A DNA stretch of 64,000 nt from NCBI RefSeq assembly GCF_028069725.1, contig NZ_JANEWG010000019.1, positions 18,298-82,297 of the forward strand, written 5' to 3'. Position numbers and translations under genes: made by a program. Shown here in pieces: positions 22,286-34,379 of the stretch; the first letter of the stretch is position 1; each line of letters begins with the position of its first letter. The notes beneath the pieces were generated by a model. The model was not told where the DNA came from. It ran no database searches and saw nothing but the letters and a program-made list of their open reading frames with translations. Source of the stretch: Citrobacter sp. Awk 4 (GTDB lineage Bacteria > Pseudomonadota > Gammaproteobacteria > Enterobacterales > Enterobacteriaceae).

Positions 22286-22303
22286 CTTGTTATAGCAAGA
22301 TGA
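21983..22303 (+). CDS. yceQ: YceQ-like ORF antisense to the rne leader (doubtful)
   Basis: A 106-codon open frame lies opposite the rne leader, at the same place and with the same length as the annotated E. coli ORF yceQ. Its internal stretch [19 protein letters not shown] is Cys rich and fits no known domain. Conservation here may reflect pressure on the RNA structure of the rne leader and not on a protein. In E. coli the apparent essentiality of yceQ is usually explained by loss of the rne promoter. No strong ribosome site precedes it. Confidence 0.3.
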   Translation: MTIRVANLTVVVSSKRRRVSVACISNGNTAQLSGEQSGYYSPEKILSTGKDCNPQPANCLKDQYVLRHCCVDDRSDKMGYSVKVLVLASFNTETAHYSIANLVIAR

Positions 22304-22473
22304 CTTTTACCATTTATCACCCGGTTACTCACAGTTTTTTCACTTCTGCAGAGTGATTGGTTTAATAACCGCCAAAATGAAGAAGTGGACGGTGAGCGAA
22401 CGGGTGTAAAAGTAAATATAAGCATAGAAAAATGAGTGGCGCGAATCTCAATGGCTATTTAGAATCGCCCACC

Positions 22474-23427
22474 ATGAAAACAGAGACTCCATCCGTAAAA
22501 ATTATTGCCATTACAGCAGACGAAGCTGGGCAACGAATCGACAACTTTTTGCGCACGCAACTTAAAGGCGTGCCAAAAAGTATGATTTATCGCATTTTGC
22601 GTAAAGGCGAAGTGCGGGTGAACAAAAAGCGCATCAAGCCCGAATATAAGCTGGAAGCCGGGGATGAGGTGCGTATTCCGCCAGTGCGTGTTGCCGAACG
22701 CGAAGAAGAGGCGGTATCGCCGCATCTGCAAAAAGTGGCGGCATTGGCCGATGTCATTCTCTATGAGGATGAGCACATTCTGGTGTTAAACAAGCCTTCC
22801 GGTACGGCAGTGCATGGCGGAAGTGGGCTGAGTTTCGGTGTGATTGAAGGTTTACGCGCGCTGAGACCAGAAGCACGTTTCCTGGAACTGGTGCACCGCC
22901 TTGACCGTGACACCTCCGGCGTATTGCTGGTAGCGAAAAAACGCTCCGCTTTACGTTCGCTGCATGAACAGTTGCGTGAAAAGGGGATGCAAAAAGATTA
23001 TCTGGCGCTGGTTCGCGGTCAGTGGCAGTCGCATGTCAAAACGGTCCAGGCACCGTTATTAAAGAATATTCTGCAAAGCGGCGAGCGTATTGTTCGGGTA
23101 AACCAGGAAGGTAAGCCATCGGAGACACGTTTCAAAGTGGAAGAACGCTACGCGTTTGCCACGCTGGTGCGCTGTAGTCCGGTTACGGGAAGAACCCATC
23201 AGATTCGTGTTCACACCCAATATGCCGGGCATCCCATCGCATTTGACGATCGTTACGGCGATCGTGAGTTTGATAAACAGCTGGCGGGAACAGGCTTATC
23301 GCGACTCTTTCTCCACGCTGCGGCACTGAAGTTTACCCATCCCGGCACCGGGGAAGTGTTACGTATCGAAGCGCCAATGGATAACCAACTGAAGCATTGT
23401 CTTCAGGTATTGCGCAATAAAGCTTAA
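22474..23427 (+). CDS. rluC: 23S rRNA pseudouridine(955/2504/2580) synthase RluC
   Basis: A 317-residue pseudouridine synthase of the RsuA/RluA family that makes three pseudouridines in 23S rRNA. The N-terminal S4 RNA-binding domain covers about residues 20-85 (GQRIDNFLRTQLKGVPKSMI). The catalytic Asp lies in LVHRLDRDTSGVLLVAK (near residue 144), and the RTHQIRVH motif is near 240. The start is placed at MKTETPSVK (22474), the E. coli start; the open frame begins 14 codons earlier. Compared with my memory of E. coli RluC (319) two residues are missing near DKQLAGTGLSR. Confidence 0.96.
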   Translation: MKTETPSVKIIAITADEAGQRIDNFLRTQLKGVPKSMIYRILRKGEVRVNKKRIKPEYKLEAGDEVRIPPVRVAEREEEAVSPHLQKVAALADVILYEDEHILVLNKPSGTAVHGGSGLSFGVIEGLRALRPEARFLELVHRLDRDTSGVLLVAKKRSALRSLHEQLREKGMQKDYLALVRGQWQSHVKTVQAPLLKNILQSGERIVRVNQEGKPSETRFKVEERYAFATLVRCSPVTGRTHQIRVHTQYAGHPIAFDDRYGDREFDKQLAGTGLSRLFLHAAALKFTHPGTGEVLRIEAPMDNQLKHCLQVLRNKA

Positions 23428-23441
23428 GGCGCTTAGCTTTT

Positions 23442-23474
23442 CAGGCCTACAGGGTTATGTCCGCTGTAGGCCTG
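23442..23474. repeat. REP element between rluC and yceF
   Basis: Inverted arms CAGGCCTACAG (23442-23452) and CTGTAGGCCTG (23464-23474) followed by ATAAGACG are the classic enterobacterial REP sequence, placed between convergent genes. Confidence 0.85.
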
Positions 23475-23509
23475 ATAAGACGTTCTAACGTTGCCATCAG
23501 ACAAATCAA

Positions 23510-24094
23510 CTAGGCCTTCAGCGGATTCATCTCTTCCCGACGTAGCATCTGACACAGTGCAATCAACGGCAGACCAATGAGCGTATTCGGGTCGCGTCCT
23601 TCTAAGCGTTCGAAAAGCGCGATGCCGAGCCCTTCACTTTTAAAACTCCCCGCGCAGTGTAATGGACGTTCTTTGCGTACATAGTCCTCGATTTCTGCTT
23701 CGCTCAGATGTCGAAAATGAACATCAAAAGGCTCTACTTCTGTTTGTAAGTGACCGGTTGCGGAATGATAAAGCGCGAGCCCGGTATAAAACGTCACAAT
23801 ATTCCCGCTGGCTTTCGCTAATTGTTGCCGTGCTTTTTCTTCGGTTAACGGTTTACCTGTAATTTCGCCGTCCAGAACGCAAATCTGGTCGGAACCGATA
23901 ATCAGATGATTTGGGAAACGGTGGGCGAGAGATTGCGCTTTTTCCTGTGCCAGACGCAACACCAGATGTCGCGGCGTTTCGCCAGGCTTCGGGGTTTCGT
24001 CGACCTCTGGCGCTGCGCATTCGAAGGGGATACACAGTTTTTCGAGCAACGCGCGACGCCAGGGGGAGGTTGAGGCGAGAATCAGTTGCGGCAT
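23510..24094 (-). CDS. yceF: 7-methyl-GTP pyrophosphatase YceF (Maf family)
   Basis: A 194-residue Maf/HAM1-superfamily nucleotide pyrophosphatase. The YceF subgroup hydrolyses 7-methyl-GTP to the monophosphate and is thought to clean up modified nucleotides. Motifs are [17 protein letters not shown] (residues 4-20, the SxxR phosphate-binding region), EVDET near 31, and [19 protein letters not shown] near 66, with the catalytic Asp in GSDQ. It is transcribed alone, divergent from yceD across 197 bp. Confidence 0.95.
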   Translation of the reverse strand: MPQLILASTSPWRRALLEKLCIPFECAAPEVDETPKPGETPRHLVLRLAQEKAQSLAHRFPNHLIIGSDQICVLDGEITGKPLTEEKARQQLAKASGNIVTFYTGLALYHSATGHLQTEVEPFDVHFRHLSEAEIEDYVRKERPLHCAGSFKSEGLGIALFERLEGRDPNTLIGLPLIALCQMLRREEMNPLKA

Positions 24095-24279
24095 ATTTTT
24101 TTCCCCAGATATAGCGTAATGATGTGAGCCATTTTAAACTATGCGCCGGGTCGTTCAAGCGAGCCACAACGGCTTGTCCTGATTGATTTTAAGTCTGTGA
24201 CTCGCAATGTGTGCGAATTATTGGCAAAAGGCAACCGCACGTTGCCTTTTTCTTTGACTATATGACGTTACAAAGTTAA

Positions 24280-24813
<534 letters not shown>

Positions 24814-24817
24814 TTGA

Positions 24818-25003
<186 letters not shown>

Positions 25004-25204
25004 TCACGCGTTACTCAAAGGATTTCGCCTTTCAGGAAACCGGTAAGCGAGTGGATCCCCAAAGCACAAGTCACTATGCTCTGGGGTGATTAAGCGCAGC
25101 CAGTATGCTTGTAGTGCGAACGCCGAAGAGTACAAGCGTGATGAAGCTTAGTGAGGATTTCCCCGTGCGAGCGGGGAAACGCCAAACCGGGCGGCGACGA
25201 TATC

Positions 25205-26284
25205 TTGACACGTCTAACCCTGGCGTTAGATGTCATGGGGGGCGATTTTGGCCCTTCCGTGACAGTGCCTGCAGCACTGCAGGCACTGAATTCTAATTCG
25301 CAACTCACACTTCTTTTAGTCGGGAATCCCGATACAATCACGCCATTACTTGCCAAAGCTGACTTTGAACAACGTTCGCGTCTGCAGATTATCCCTGCAC
25401 AGTCAGTTATTGCCAGTGATGCCCGGCCTTCGCAAGCGATCCGCGCCAGTCGCGGGAGTTCTATGCGTGTGGCCCTGGAACTGGTGAAAGAAGGTCGAGC
25501 TGAGGCCTGTGTGAGCGCCGGTAATACGGGCGCGCTGATGGGACTGGCGAAATTATTGCTCAAGCCTCTTGAGGGGATTGAGCGTCCGGCGTTGGTGACG
25601 GTGTTACCGCATCAGCAAAAGGGCAAAACGGTGGTGCTGGATCTTGGCGCCAACGTGGATTGCGACAGCACGATGTTAGTGCAGTTCGCCATTATGGGCT
25701 CCGTTTTAGCGGAGGAGGTGGTTGGCATAACCAACCCTCGAGTGGCGCTACTTAACATCGGTGAAGAAGAAACCAAGGGTCTCGACAGTATTCGGGATGC
25801 CTCTGTGGTGCTAAAAACAATCCCTTCCATCAACTACATCGGCTATCTTGAAGCTAATGAATTATTGACGGGGAAAACCGATGTTCTGGTATGTGATGGA
25901 TTTACAGGTAATGTCACATTAAAGACAATGGAAGGTGTTGTCAGAATGTTCCTCTCACTGCTGAAATCTCAGGGTGAGGGCAAAAAACGGTCGTGGTGGC
26001 TGCTGATATTAAAACGTTGGTTACAAAAAAGCCTGACGAGGCGATTCAGTCACCTCAACCCCGACCAGTATAATGGCGCCTGTCTGTTAGGATTGCGCGG
26101 CACGGTGATCAAAAGTCATGGTGCGGCCAATCAGCGAGCATTTACAGTCGCGATTGAACAGGCAGTGCAGGCGGTGCAGCGACAAGTTCCTCAGCGAATT
26201 GCCGCTCGCCTGGAATCTGTATACCCAGCCGGATTCGAATTGCTGGAAGGTGGCAAAAGCGGGAATTCGCGAACACATAACTGA
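25205..26284 (+). CDS. plsX: Phosphate acyltransferase PlsX
   Basis: A 359-residue enzyme that converts acyl-ACP and phosphate to acyl-phosphate, the acyl donor for PlsY in phospholipid synthesis. The start is TTG at 25205 (read as [17 protein letters not shown]), which matches the E. coli protein start. The ATG at 25151 would add 18 residues with no similarity to the family. Conserved segments are [24 protein letters not shown] near 98-110 and [12 protein letters not shown] near 240. It opens the plsX-fabHDG-acpP-fabF cluster. Confidence 0.95.
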   Translation: MTRLTLALDVMGGDFGPSVTVPAALQALNSNSQLTLLLVGNPDTITPLLAKADFEQRSRLQIIPAQSVIASDARPSQAIRASRGSSMRVALELVKEGRAEACVSAGNTGALMGLAKLLLKPLEGIERPALVTVLPHQQKGKTVVLDLGANVDCDSTMLVQFAIMGSVLAEEVVGITNPRVALLNIGEEETKGLDSIRDASVVLKTIPSINYIGYLEANELLTGKTDVLVCDGFTGNVTLKTMEGVVRMFLSLLKSQGEGKKRSWWLLILKRWLQKSLTRRFSHLNPDQYNGACLLGLRGTVIKSHGAANQRAFTVAIEQAVQAVQRQVPQRIAARLESVYPAGFELLEGGKSGNSRTHN

Positions 26285-26360
26285 TGATGTGGTCGTCTCG
26301 CTGTTAACGCACCGGCAGTTTGCACGTGGCGGTATATAACCGAAAAGTGACTGAGCGTAC

Positions 26361-27326
26361 ATGTATACGAAGATTATTGGTACTGGCAGTTATCTGCCTG
26401 AACAAGTGCGTACTAACGCCGATTTGGAAAAAATGGTAGAGACATCTGATGAGTGGATCGTCGCTCGTACAGGTATCCGTGAACGCCATATTGCTGGGCC
26501 AAATGAAACAGTCGCGACGATGGGCTTCACTGCCGCAAACCGCGCGCTTGAAATGGCTGGCATTGATAAAGAACAAATTGGTTTGATCGTGGTTGCGACC
26601 ACATCTTCAACACACGCATTCCCAAGTGCCGCTTGCCAGATTCAGAACATGCTGGGCATTAAAGGTTGTCCGGCGTTTGACGTTGCGGCGGCGTGTGCGG
26701 GTTTTACCTATGCCTTAAGCGTTGCCGACCAGTATGTCAAATCCGGTGCAGTAAAACATGCGCTGGTAGTGGGTTCTGATGTATTGGCACGCACCTGCGA
26801 TCCGACCGATCGTGGGACGATCATTATCTTCGGTGATGGCGCTGGCGCGGTTGTTCTGAGCGCATCCGAGGAACCGGGCATCATTTCGACGCATTTGCAT
26901 GCGGACGGACGCTACGGTGAATTGTTGACGCTGCCAAATGCCGATCGTGTGAATCCGGAAAACTCGATTCATCTGACGATGGCGGGTAACGAAGTCTTTA
27001 AAGTCGCGGTGACTGAACTGGCGCGCATCGTTGATGAGACGCTGGAAGCCAATGGTCTTTCTCGCTCCGACCTGGATTGGCTGGTGCCACACCAGGCGAA
27101 CCTTCGTATCATTTCCGCAACGGCGAAGAAGCTGGGGATTGATCCAGACAATCTTGAAGAGAAAGTCGTCATTACGCTTGACCGTCATGGCAATACTTCT
27201 GCTGCATCTGTACCGTGCGCGCTGGACGAAGCCGTGCGTGACGGGCGGATCAAAGCCGGTCAGTTAGTATTGCTTGAAGCCTTCGGGGGGGGATTCACCT
27301 GGGGCTCCGCGCTGGTTCGTTTCTAG
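26361..27326 (+). CDS. fabH: Beta-ketoacyl-ACP synthase III FabH
   Basis: Condenses acetyl-CoA with malonyl-ACP to start fatty acid chains. The thiolase-fold protein has catalytic Cys112 in DVAAACAGF, His in VPHQANLR (near 244) and Asn in RHGNTSAAS (near 278). The length is 321 residues against 317 for E. coli as I recall it. The extra four residues lie between the His and Asn, where E. coli reads KKLGMSMDNVVVTLD and this copy reads [19 protein letters not shown]. The flanks are otherwise nearly identical. It is 76 bp after plsX and 15 bp before fabD. Confidence 0.96.
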   Translation: MYTKIIGTGSYLPEQVRTNADLEKMVETSDEWIVARTGIRERHIAGPNETVATMGFTAANRALEMAGIDKEQIGLIVVATTSSTHAFPSAACQIQNMLGIKGCPAFDVAAACAGFTYALSVADQYVKSGAVKHALVVGSDVLARTCDPTDRGTIIIFGDGAGAVVLSASEEPGIISTHLHADGRYGELLTLPNADRVNPENSIHLTMAGNEVFKVAVTELARIVDETLEANGLSRSDLDWLVPHQANLRIISATAKKLGIDPDNLEEKVVITLDRHGNTSAASVPCALDEAVRDGRIKAGQLVLLEAFGGGFTWGSALVRF

Positions 27327-27341
27327 TATAAGGAATTAAAC

Positions 27342-28271
27342 ATGACGCAATTTGCTTTTGTGTTCCCTGGTCAGGGTTCTCAGACCGTTGGGATGCTGTC
27401 TGATATGGCTGCAGCATACCCCATCGTAGAAGAAACGTTTGCAGAAGCTTCTGCGGCGCTGGGTTATGACCTGTGGGCGTTGACGCAGCAAGGTCCTGCG
27501 GAAGAACTGAATAAAACGTGGCAAACTCAGCCTGCGCTGTTGACGGCGTCCGTTGCTCTTTATCGTGTATGGCAGCAGCAGGGCGGTAAAGCGCCGGCGC
27601 TGATGGCGGGGCACAGCCTCGGTGAATACTCTGCGCTGGTCTGTGCTGGCGTCATGAATTTTGCTGATGCGGTTCGTCTGGTTGAACTGCGCGGTAAATT
27701 CATGCAGGAAGCGGTACCGGAAGGAACTGGCGGTATGTCTGCTATTATCGGTCTGGACGATGCTTCTATCGCGAAAGCGTGCGAAGAGGCGGCGGAAGGT
27801 CAGGTTGTCTCCCCGGTTAACTTTAACTCACCGGGCCAGGTGGTCATTGCCGGGCACAAAGAAGCCGTTGAGCGCGCTGGCGCAGCCTGTAAAGCCGCAG
27901 GCGCAAAACGTGCGCTTCCGTTGCCGGTCAGCGTTCCGTCACACTGTGCGCTGATGAAGCCCGCAGCCGATAAACTGGCCGTTGAGTTAGCGAAAATCAC
28001 CTTCAACGCACCGACGGTTCCTGTCGTGAATAACGTTGATGTGAAATGTGAAGCTGACGCGGATGCAATTCGTGATGCACTGGTACGCCAACTGTATAAT
28101 CCGGTGCAGTGGACGAAGAGCGTTGAATTTATCGCTGCGCAGGGTGTTACGCACCTTTATGAAGTGGGCCCAGGTAAAGTCCTCACTGGTCTGACAAAAC
28201 GTATTGTTGACACCCTGACAGCCTCGGCACTGAATGAGCCAGCGGCGCTGTCTGCGGCGCTTGAGCAATAA
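27342..28271 (+). CDS. fabD: Malonyl-CoA:ACP transacylase FabD
   Basis: A 309-residue enzyme that transfers malonyl from CoA to ACP, making the extender unit for fatty acid elongation. The nucleophile Ser92 lies in GHSLGEYSAL, the active-site Arg in RLVELRGKFMQ (near 117), and the catalytic His in PSHCALM (near 201). The FPGQGSQ motif is at residues 6-12. It is the same length as E. coli FabD. It lies between fabH and fabG with short gaps, consistent with one transcript. Confidence 0.97.
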   Translation: MTQFAFVFPGQGSQTVGMLSDMAAAYPIVEETFAEASAALGYDLWALTQQGPAEELNKTWQTQPALLTASVALYRVWQQQGGKAPALMAGHSLGEYSALVCAGVMNFADAVRLVELRGKFMQEAVPEGTGGMSAIIGLDDASIAKACEEAAEGQVVSPVNFNSPGQVVIAGHKEAVERAGAACKAAGAKRALPLPVSVPSHCALMKPAADKLAVELAKITFNAPTVPVVNNVDVKCEADADAIRDALVRQLYNPVQWTKSVEFIAAQGVTHLYEVGPGKVLTGLTKRIVDTLTASALNEPAALSAALEQ

Positions 28272-28283
28272 AAGAGGAAAACC

Positions 28284-29018
28284 ATGAGTTTTGAAGGAAA
28301 AGTCGCGCTGGTAACCGGTGCAAGCCGTGGCATTGGCCGCGCAATTGCTGAAACACTCGTTGCCCGTGGCGCGAAGGTTATCGGTACTGCAACCAGCGAA
28401 AGTGGCGCTCAGGCCATTAGCGATTACTTAGGTGCCAATGGTAAAGGTCTGATGTTGAATGTGACCGACCCTGCATCTATTGAATCTGTTCTGGAAAATA
28501 TTCGCGCAGAATTTGGTGAAGTCGATATCCTGGTTAATAATGCCGGTATCACTCGTGATAATCTGTTGATGCGAATGAAAGATGATGAGTGGAACGATAT
28601 TATCGAAACCAACCTGTCATCTGTTTTCCGTCTGTCAAAAGCGGTAATGCGCGCTATGATGAAAAAGCGTCATGGTCGTATTATCACTATCGGTTCTGTG
28701 GTTGGTACCATGGGAAATGCAGGTCAGGCTAACTACGCTGCGGCGAAAGCGGGTTTGATCGGCTTCAGTAAATCACTGGCGCGTGAAGTTGCGTCCCGTG
28801 GTATTACTGTAAACGTTGTTGCTCCGGGCTTTATTGAAACGGACATGACGCGTGCGCTGTCTGATGATCAGCGTGCGGGTATTCTGGCGCAGGTTCCTGC
28901 GGGTCGCCTCGGCGGCGCTCAGGAAATCGCCAGTGCGGTTGCATTTTTAGCCTCTGACGAAGCAAGTTACATCACTGGTGAGACTCTGCACGTCAATGGC
29001 GGAATGTACATGGTTTAA
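28284..29018 (+). CDS. fabG: 3-oxoacyl-ACP reductase FabG
   Basis: A 244-residue short-chain dehydrogenase that reduces beta-ketoacyl-ACP with NADPH. The cofactor motif TGASRGIGRA is at residues 10-19, and NNAG near 86-89. The catalytic triad is Ser in IGSVVGTMG (about 138), Tyr in NYAAAKAG (about 151) and Lys four residues later. It is the same length as E. coli FabG. acpP follows after a 154 bp gap that contains its own promoter. Confidence 0.97.
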   Translation: MSFEGKVALVTGASRGIGRAIAETLVARGAKVIGTATSESGAQAISDYLGANGKGLMLNVTDPASIESVLENIRAEFGEVDILVNNAGITRDNLLMRMKDDEWNDIIETNLSSVFRLSKAVMRAMMKKRHGRIITIGSVVGTMGNAGQANYAAAKAGLIGFSKSLAREVASRGITVNVVAPGFIETDMTRALSDDQRAGILAQVPAGRLGGAQEIASAVAFLASDEASYITGETLHVNGGMYMV

Positions 29019-29099
29019 TCACGATGAAAAAGATTTGCGTTATTAGAGCGAATGGCCTCAAAATAACGTAAAATCGTGGTAAGACCTGCCGGGATTTAG

Positions 29100-29125
29100 T
29101 TGCAAATTTTTCAACATTTTATACA
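29100..29125 (+). promoter_or_regulatory. Probable acpP promoter
   Basis: In the fabG-acpP gap an AT-rich stretch with TTGCAA (29100) and TATACA (29120) sits about 45 bp before the acpP ATG. The spacing between these two exact hexamers is short (14 bp), so the true -35 may be shifted. A separate strong promoter is expected because ACP is far more abundant than its neighbours. Confidence 0.5.
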
Positions 29126-29172
29126 CTACGAAAACCATCGCGAAAGCGAGTTTTGATAGGAAATTTAAGAGT

Positions 29173-30740
<1,568 letters not shown>

Positions 30741-30745
30741 TGCAA

Positions 30746-30773
30746 ATCAGGCCAGCCAATGCGCAGGCCTGAT
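30746..30773. repeat. REP-like element after fabF
   Basis: Arms ATCAGGCC (30746-30753) and GGCCTGAT (30766-30773) with a 12-base loop, directly after the fabF stop, resemble a REP unit. Confidence 0.55.
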
Positions 30774-30803
30774 CATTGCGAAACGCCATCCGGTGAGTAA
30801 AAT

Positions 30804-30832
30804 AAAAAAGGTCCGCTTGTCGGGCCTTTTTT
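30804..30832 (+). terminator. Terminator after fabF
   Basis: AGGTCCG-CTTGT-CGGGCCT (30809-30827, one G-T pair) flanked by A and T runs of six; ends the fatty-acid cluster before pabC. Confidence 0.85.
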
Positions 30833-30902
30833 ATTCAGTTTTCTTCCCTTGTCCTGCGTTATCCATCCTGCCAAACTATCCGGCCATGCATAAGGAGCCA
30901 CC

Positions 30903-31712
30903 ATGTTCTTGATTAATGGCCGTGAGCAGGAAACCCTTGCCGCCAGTGACCGGGCGATACAATTCGGCGATGGTTGCTTCACGACGGCGCAAATCGTCGG
31001 GGGAAGCGTTTCCCTGCTGGATGCTCATCTACAGCGTTTACAGAATACCTGTGAAAAGCTCCTGATCCCGTTCAGTGAATGGGGTCAGTTACAGCGAGAA
31101 ATGGTGCAACTGGCAACGGGTCATGAACGTGGCGTATTGAAAGTGATCATCAGTCGCGGCAGTGGCGGCAGAGGGTATAGCGCGGCGAACTGTACTTCAG
31201 CCACCCGAATTCTTTCCGTTTCAGCCTGGCCTGCTCATTATGACCGTTGGCGTCGTGAGGGAATCACCCTCGCGCTAAGCCCGATTCGTCTCGGGCGGAA
31301 TCCTTATCTCGCTGGCTTAAAGCATCTGAATAGGTTGGAACAAGTGCTGATTCGTACTCATCTTGAGCAGACAAACGCAGATGAGGCGCTGGTTCTTGAC
31401 AGTGAGGGATGGGTTACGGAATGCTGTGCGGCTAATCTGTTCTGGCGTATCGGTGCCCGTGTGTATACCCCACGTCTGGACCAGGCCGGAGTGAATGGCA
31501 TTATGCGACAATTCTGTATTCGTATACTGGCACAATCGCCTTTTGAGGTTGTCGAAGTGAATGCCAGAGAAGAAGAACTGACGCAGGCTGAGGAAATCGT
31601 GGTTTGCAACGCCCTGATGCCTGTTGTTCCTGTGCGCGCCTGTGGCGACAGGTTGTTGTCTTCACGCACATTGTTTGATTTTTTAGCCCCACTTTGTGAG
31701 CACCCGAATTAG
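30903..31712 (+). CDS. pabC: Aminodeoxychorismate lyase PabC
   Basis: A 269-residue PLP enzyme of aminotransferase fold class IV. It splits 4-amino-4-deoxychorismate into p-aminobenzoate and pyruvate for folate synthesis. The N-terminal [20 protein letters not shown] includes the class IV opening. The PLP-binding Lys is the conserved one in [19 protein letters not shown] (about residue 140). The segment [11 protein letters not shown] (near 178) holds the phosphate-contact region. It is 2 bp before mltG, so the two are coupled. Confidence 0.95.
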   Translation: MFLINGREQETLAASDRAIQFGDGCFTTAQIVGGSVSLLDAHLQRLQNTCEKLLIPFSEWGQLQREMVQLATGHERGVLKVIISRGSGGRGYSAANCTSATRILSVSAWPAHYDRWRREGITLALSPIRLGRNPYLAGLKHLNRLEQVLIRTHLEQTNADEALVLDSEGWVTECCAANLFWRIGARVYTPRLDQAGVNGIMRQFCIRILAQSPFEVVEVNAREEELTQAEEIVVCNALMPVVPVRACGDRLLSSRTLFDFLAPLCEHPN

Positions 31713-31714
31713 TC

Positions 31715-32737
31715 ATGAAAAAATTGTTATACGTTTTCCTTCTGTTGCTGGTTGTGCTGGGCATTGCTGCTGGAGTGGGAATGTGGAAAGTTCGCCAGCT
31801 GGCGGACAGCAAGCTGTTGATCAAAGAAGAGACGATCTTTAGCCTGAAGGCCGGGACGGGCCGCATGGCGCTGGGGGAGCAGCTGTATGCTGATAACGTC
31901 ATCAATCGCCCTCGCGTGTTCCAGTGGTTATTGCGCATTGAGCCAGAGCTCTCGCATTTTAAGGCGGGAACGTATCGACTCACGCCTGATATGACCGTCA
32001 GGGAGATGCTTATCCTGCTGGAAAGTGGAAAAGAAGCCCAGTTTCCTCTACGGCTGGTTGAAGGAATGCGACTGAGTGATTATCTCAAACAGCTAAGAGA
32101 AGCCCCTTACATCAAGCACACTTTGAGCGACGACAAGTACGAGACGGTCGCGCAGGCGCTAAAGCTGGAGAATCCTGAGTGGGTGGAAGGTTGGTTCTGG
32201 CCGGATACCTGGATGTACACCGCTAACACGACCGACGTTTCGTTACTGAAGCGCGCTCACCAAAAGATGGTTAAAGCCGTTGAGGAGGTCTGGAAAGGGC
32301 GGTCGGAAGGGTTACCCTATCAAGATCAGAATCAGCTGGTCACCATGGCCTCGATCATTGAAAAAGAGACGGCGGTGGCCAGTGAACGCGATCAGGTGGC
32401 GTCGGTATTTATTAACCGTCTGCGTACGGGGATGCGTCTGCAGACCGATCCGACGGTGATCTATGGGATGGGGGAGCGCTATAATGGCAAACTTTCCCGT
32501 GCGGACCTGGAAACCCCGACCGCGTATAACACGTATACTATCGCAGGGTTGCCCCCCGGACCGATTGCCATGCCCGGCGAGGCGTCTTTGAAGGCCGCCG
32601 CGCACCCGGCCAAAACGCCGTATCTCTATTTTGTGGCCGATGGCAAAGGCGGTCATACGTTTAATACCAATCTTGTCGGCCATAACCGGTCAGTGCAGGA
32701 CTACCTGAAAGTGCTTAAGGAAAAAAATGGGCAGTAA
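31715..32737 (+). CDS. mltG: Endolytic murein transglycosylase MltG
   Basis: A 340-residue inner-membrane enzyme that cuts nascent glycan strands and terminates their elongation. One N-terminal transmembrane helix is visible ([20 protein letters not shown]), then a LysM-like subdomain, then the YceG catalytic domain with the active-site Glu in [11 protein letters not shown] (near residue 218) and the conserved [10 protein letters not shown]. It is the same length as E. coli MltG (YceG). It overlaps tmk by 11 bp. Confidence 0.96.
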   Translation: MKKLLYVFLLLLVVLGIAAGVGMWKVRQLADSKLLIKEETIFSLKAGTGRMALGEQLYADNVINRPRVFQWLLRIEPELSHFKAGTYRLTPDMTVREMLILLESGKEAQFPLRLVEGMRLSDYLKQLREAPYIKHTLSDDKYETVAQALKLENPEWVEGWFWPDTWMYTANTTDVSLLKRAHQKMVKAVEEVWKGRSEGLPYQDQNQLVTMASIIEKETAVASERDQVASVFINRLRTGMRLQTDPTVIYGMGERYNGKLSRADLETPTAYNTYTIAGLPPGPIAMPGEASLKAAAHPAKTPYLYFVADGKGGHTFNTNLVGHNRSVQDYLKVLKEKNGQ

Positions 32738-33368
32738 TTACATCGTCATCGAAGGGCTGGAAGGCGCAGGCAAAACCACGGCGCGAAATGTCGTAGTAGA
32801 GACGCTTGAGCAACTGGGCATCCGCGACATGATTTTTACCCGTGAGCCGGGCGGTACGCAGCTTGCAGAAAAATTAAGAAGCCTGGTGCTGGACATCAAA
32901 TCGGTCGGCGATGAAGTGATTACAGACAAAGCTGAAGTGCTTATGTTTTATGCCGCCCGCGTGCAACTGGTGGAAACGGTTATCAAACCTGCGCTGGCTA
33001 AGGGAACTTGGGTGATTGGCGATCGCCACGACCTCTCTACGCAGGCGTACCAGGGAGGCGGCCGCGGTATTGACCAGAACATGCTGGCGACACTGCGTGA
33101 CGCGGTGCTGGGGGATTTTCGCCCGAATCTCACACTTTATCTGGATGTCACCCCCGAAGTCGGACTAAAACGCGCCCGTGCGCGTGGCGAACTGGATCGC
33201 ATTGAGCAGGAGTCTTTTGATTTCTTCAATCGAACCCGCGCTCGTTATCTGGAGCTGGCGTCGCAGGATGCCAGCATTCGCACGATTGATGCGACCCAGA
33301 CGCTGGAAAAGGTCATGAGTGATATTCGCGCCACCGTCACCGGTTGGGTGAAGGAGCAGGGCGCATGA
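32727..33368 (+). CDS. tmk: Thymidylate kinase
   Basis: A 213-residue kinase that phosphorylates dTMP to dTDP. The P-loop is [12 protein letters not shown] (residues 8-19), the DR(Y/H) motif is [15 protein letters not shown] (near 97), and the lid region carries [14 protein letters not shown] (near 150), the E. coli-type lid with catalytic Arg. The ATG overlaps the end of mltG, and the TGA overlaps the holB ATG (ATGA). Essential for DNA synthesis. Confidence 0.97.
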   Translation: MGSNYIVIEGLEGAGKTTARNVVVETLEQLGIRDMIFTREPGGTQLAEKLRSLVLDIKSVGDEVITDKAEVLMFYAARVQLVETVIKPALAKGTWVIGDRHDLSTQAYQGGGRGIDQNMLATLRDAVLGDFRPNLTLYLDVTPEVGLKRARARGELDRIEQESFDFFNRTRARYLELASQDASIRTIDATQTLEKVMSDIRATVTGWVKEQGA

Positions 33369-34369
33369 AATGGTACCCATGGTTACGACCGGACTTTGAA
33401 AAACTGGTAGCCAGCTATCAGTCGGGTCGTGGTCACCATGCGCTACTGATTCAGGCGTTGCCCGGTATGGGCGACGATGCGCTGATTTATGCCCTTAGCC
33501 GCTATCTGTTATGCCAGAGTCCGGAAGGACATAAAAGCTGCGGACACTGTCGGGGTTGTCAGTTGATGCAGGCTGGAACGCATCCGGATTATTATTCACT
33601 GTTGCCCGAAAAAGGGAAGAGTACCCTCGGTGTTGACGCTGTACGTGACATCAGCGAAAAACTGTATGAGCGCTCTCGTCTTGGCGGCGCGAAAGTGGTG
33701 TGGATCCCCGATGCATCGTTACTGACAGATGCTGCCGCCAATGCGCTGTTAAAGACACTGGAAGAACCACCGTCTCAAACCTGGTTTTTCCTTGCCTGTC
33801 GCGAACCCGCACGATTGCTGGCCACATTACGCAGCCGCTGTCGACTTCACCACCTGGCGCCTCCGGCAGAAAGCTATGCAATATCCTGGCTTGCGCGCGA
33901 AGTGACAATGTCACAAGATGCGTTACTCACAGCACTGCGTCTGAGTGCGGGGTCTCCTGGCGCCGCCCTGACTCTGCTTCAGGAAGAGAACTGGGCGCAT
34001 CGGGGCGCACTCTGTGAGGCGCTGGCTAACACTCTGCAGGCCAATGACTGGTACATCTTGCTTTCCGCACTGAATCATGAGCAGGCGGCAGCCCGTCTAC
34101 ACTGGCTGGCAACCTTACTGATGGATGCCCTGAAGCTCCGTCATGGTGCTGCTTATCTTACCAATGTGGATGTGCAAAAGTTGATCCCGCTGATAGCGCA
34201 ACGGCTATCTGCGGCACAGGCCCAGGCAATACTCAGCGATGTTTGCCATTGCCGCGAGCAACTTATCAATGTGGTCGGGGTAAACCGCGAACTGGTGCTT
34301 ACCGATCTCATCCTCCGTATTGAGCATTATCTGCAACCGGGCACTGTGCTGCCTATTTCCCCTCTTTGA
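33365..34369 (+). CDS. holB: DNA polymerase III subunit delta'
   Basis: A 334-residue clamp-loader subunit of the replicative polymerase. It has the AAA+ fold but lacks ATPase activity, as usual for delta'. The zinc module is the Cys cluster [16 protein letters not shown] (near 50-65). The sensor-like motif [16 protein letters not shown] (near 130) and SRC (near 158) are present. The start at ATG 33365 overlaps the tmk stop and gives the E. coli length; the open frame starts seven codons earlier inside tmk. ycfH follows 10 bp later. Confidence 0.96.
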   Translation: MKWYPWLRPDFEKLVASYQSGRGHHALLIQALPGMGDDALIYALSRYLLCQSPEGHKSCGHCRGCQLMQAGTHPDYYSLLPEKGKSTLGVDAVRDISEKLYERSRLGGAKVVWIPDASLLTDAAANALLKTLEEPPSQTWFFLACREPARLLATLRSRCRLHHLAPPAESYAISWLAREVTMSQDALLTALRLSAGSPGAALTLLQEENWAHRGALCEALANTLQANDWYILLSALNHEQAAARLHWLATLLMDALKLRHGAAYLTNVDVQKLIPLIAQRLSAAQAQAILSDVCHCREQLINVVGVNRELVLTDLILRIEHYLQPGTVLPISPL

Positions 34370-34379
34370 GAGAGACATT

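Noticed and set aside
25151..25204. ATG start for plsX at 25151
   Set aside because: The extra 18 residues are unlike any PlsX; the TTG at 25205 matches the conserved protein start.
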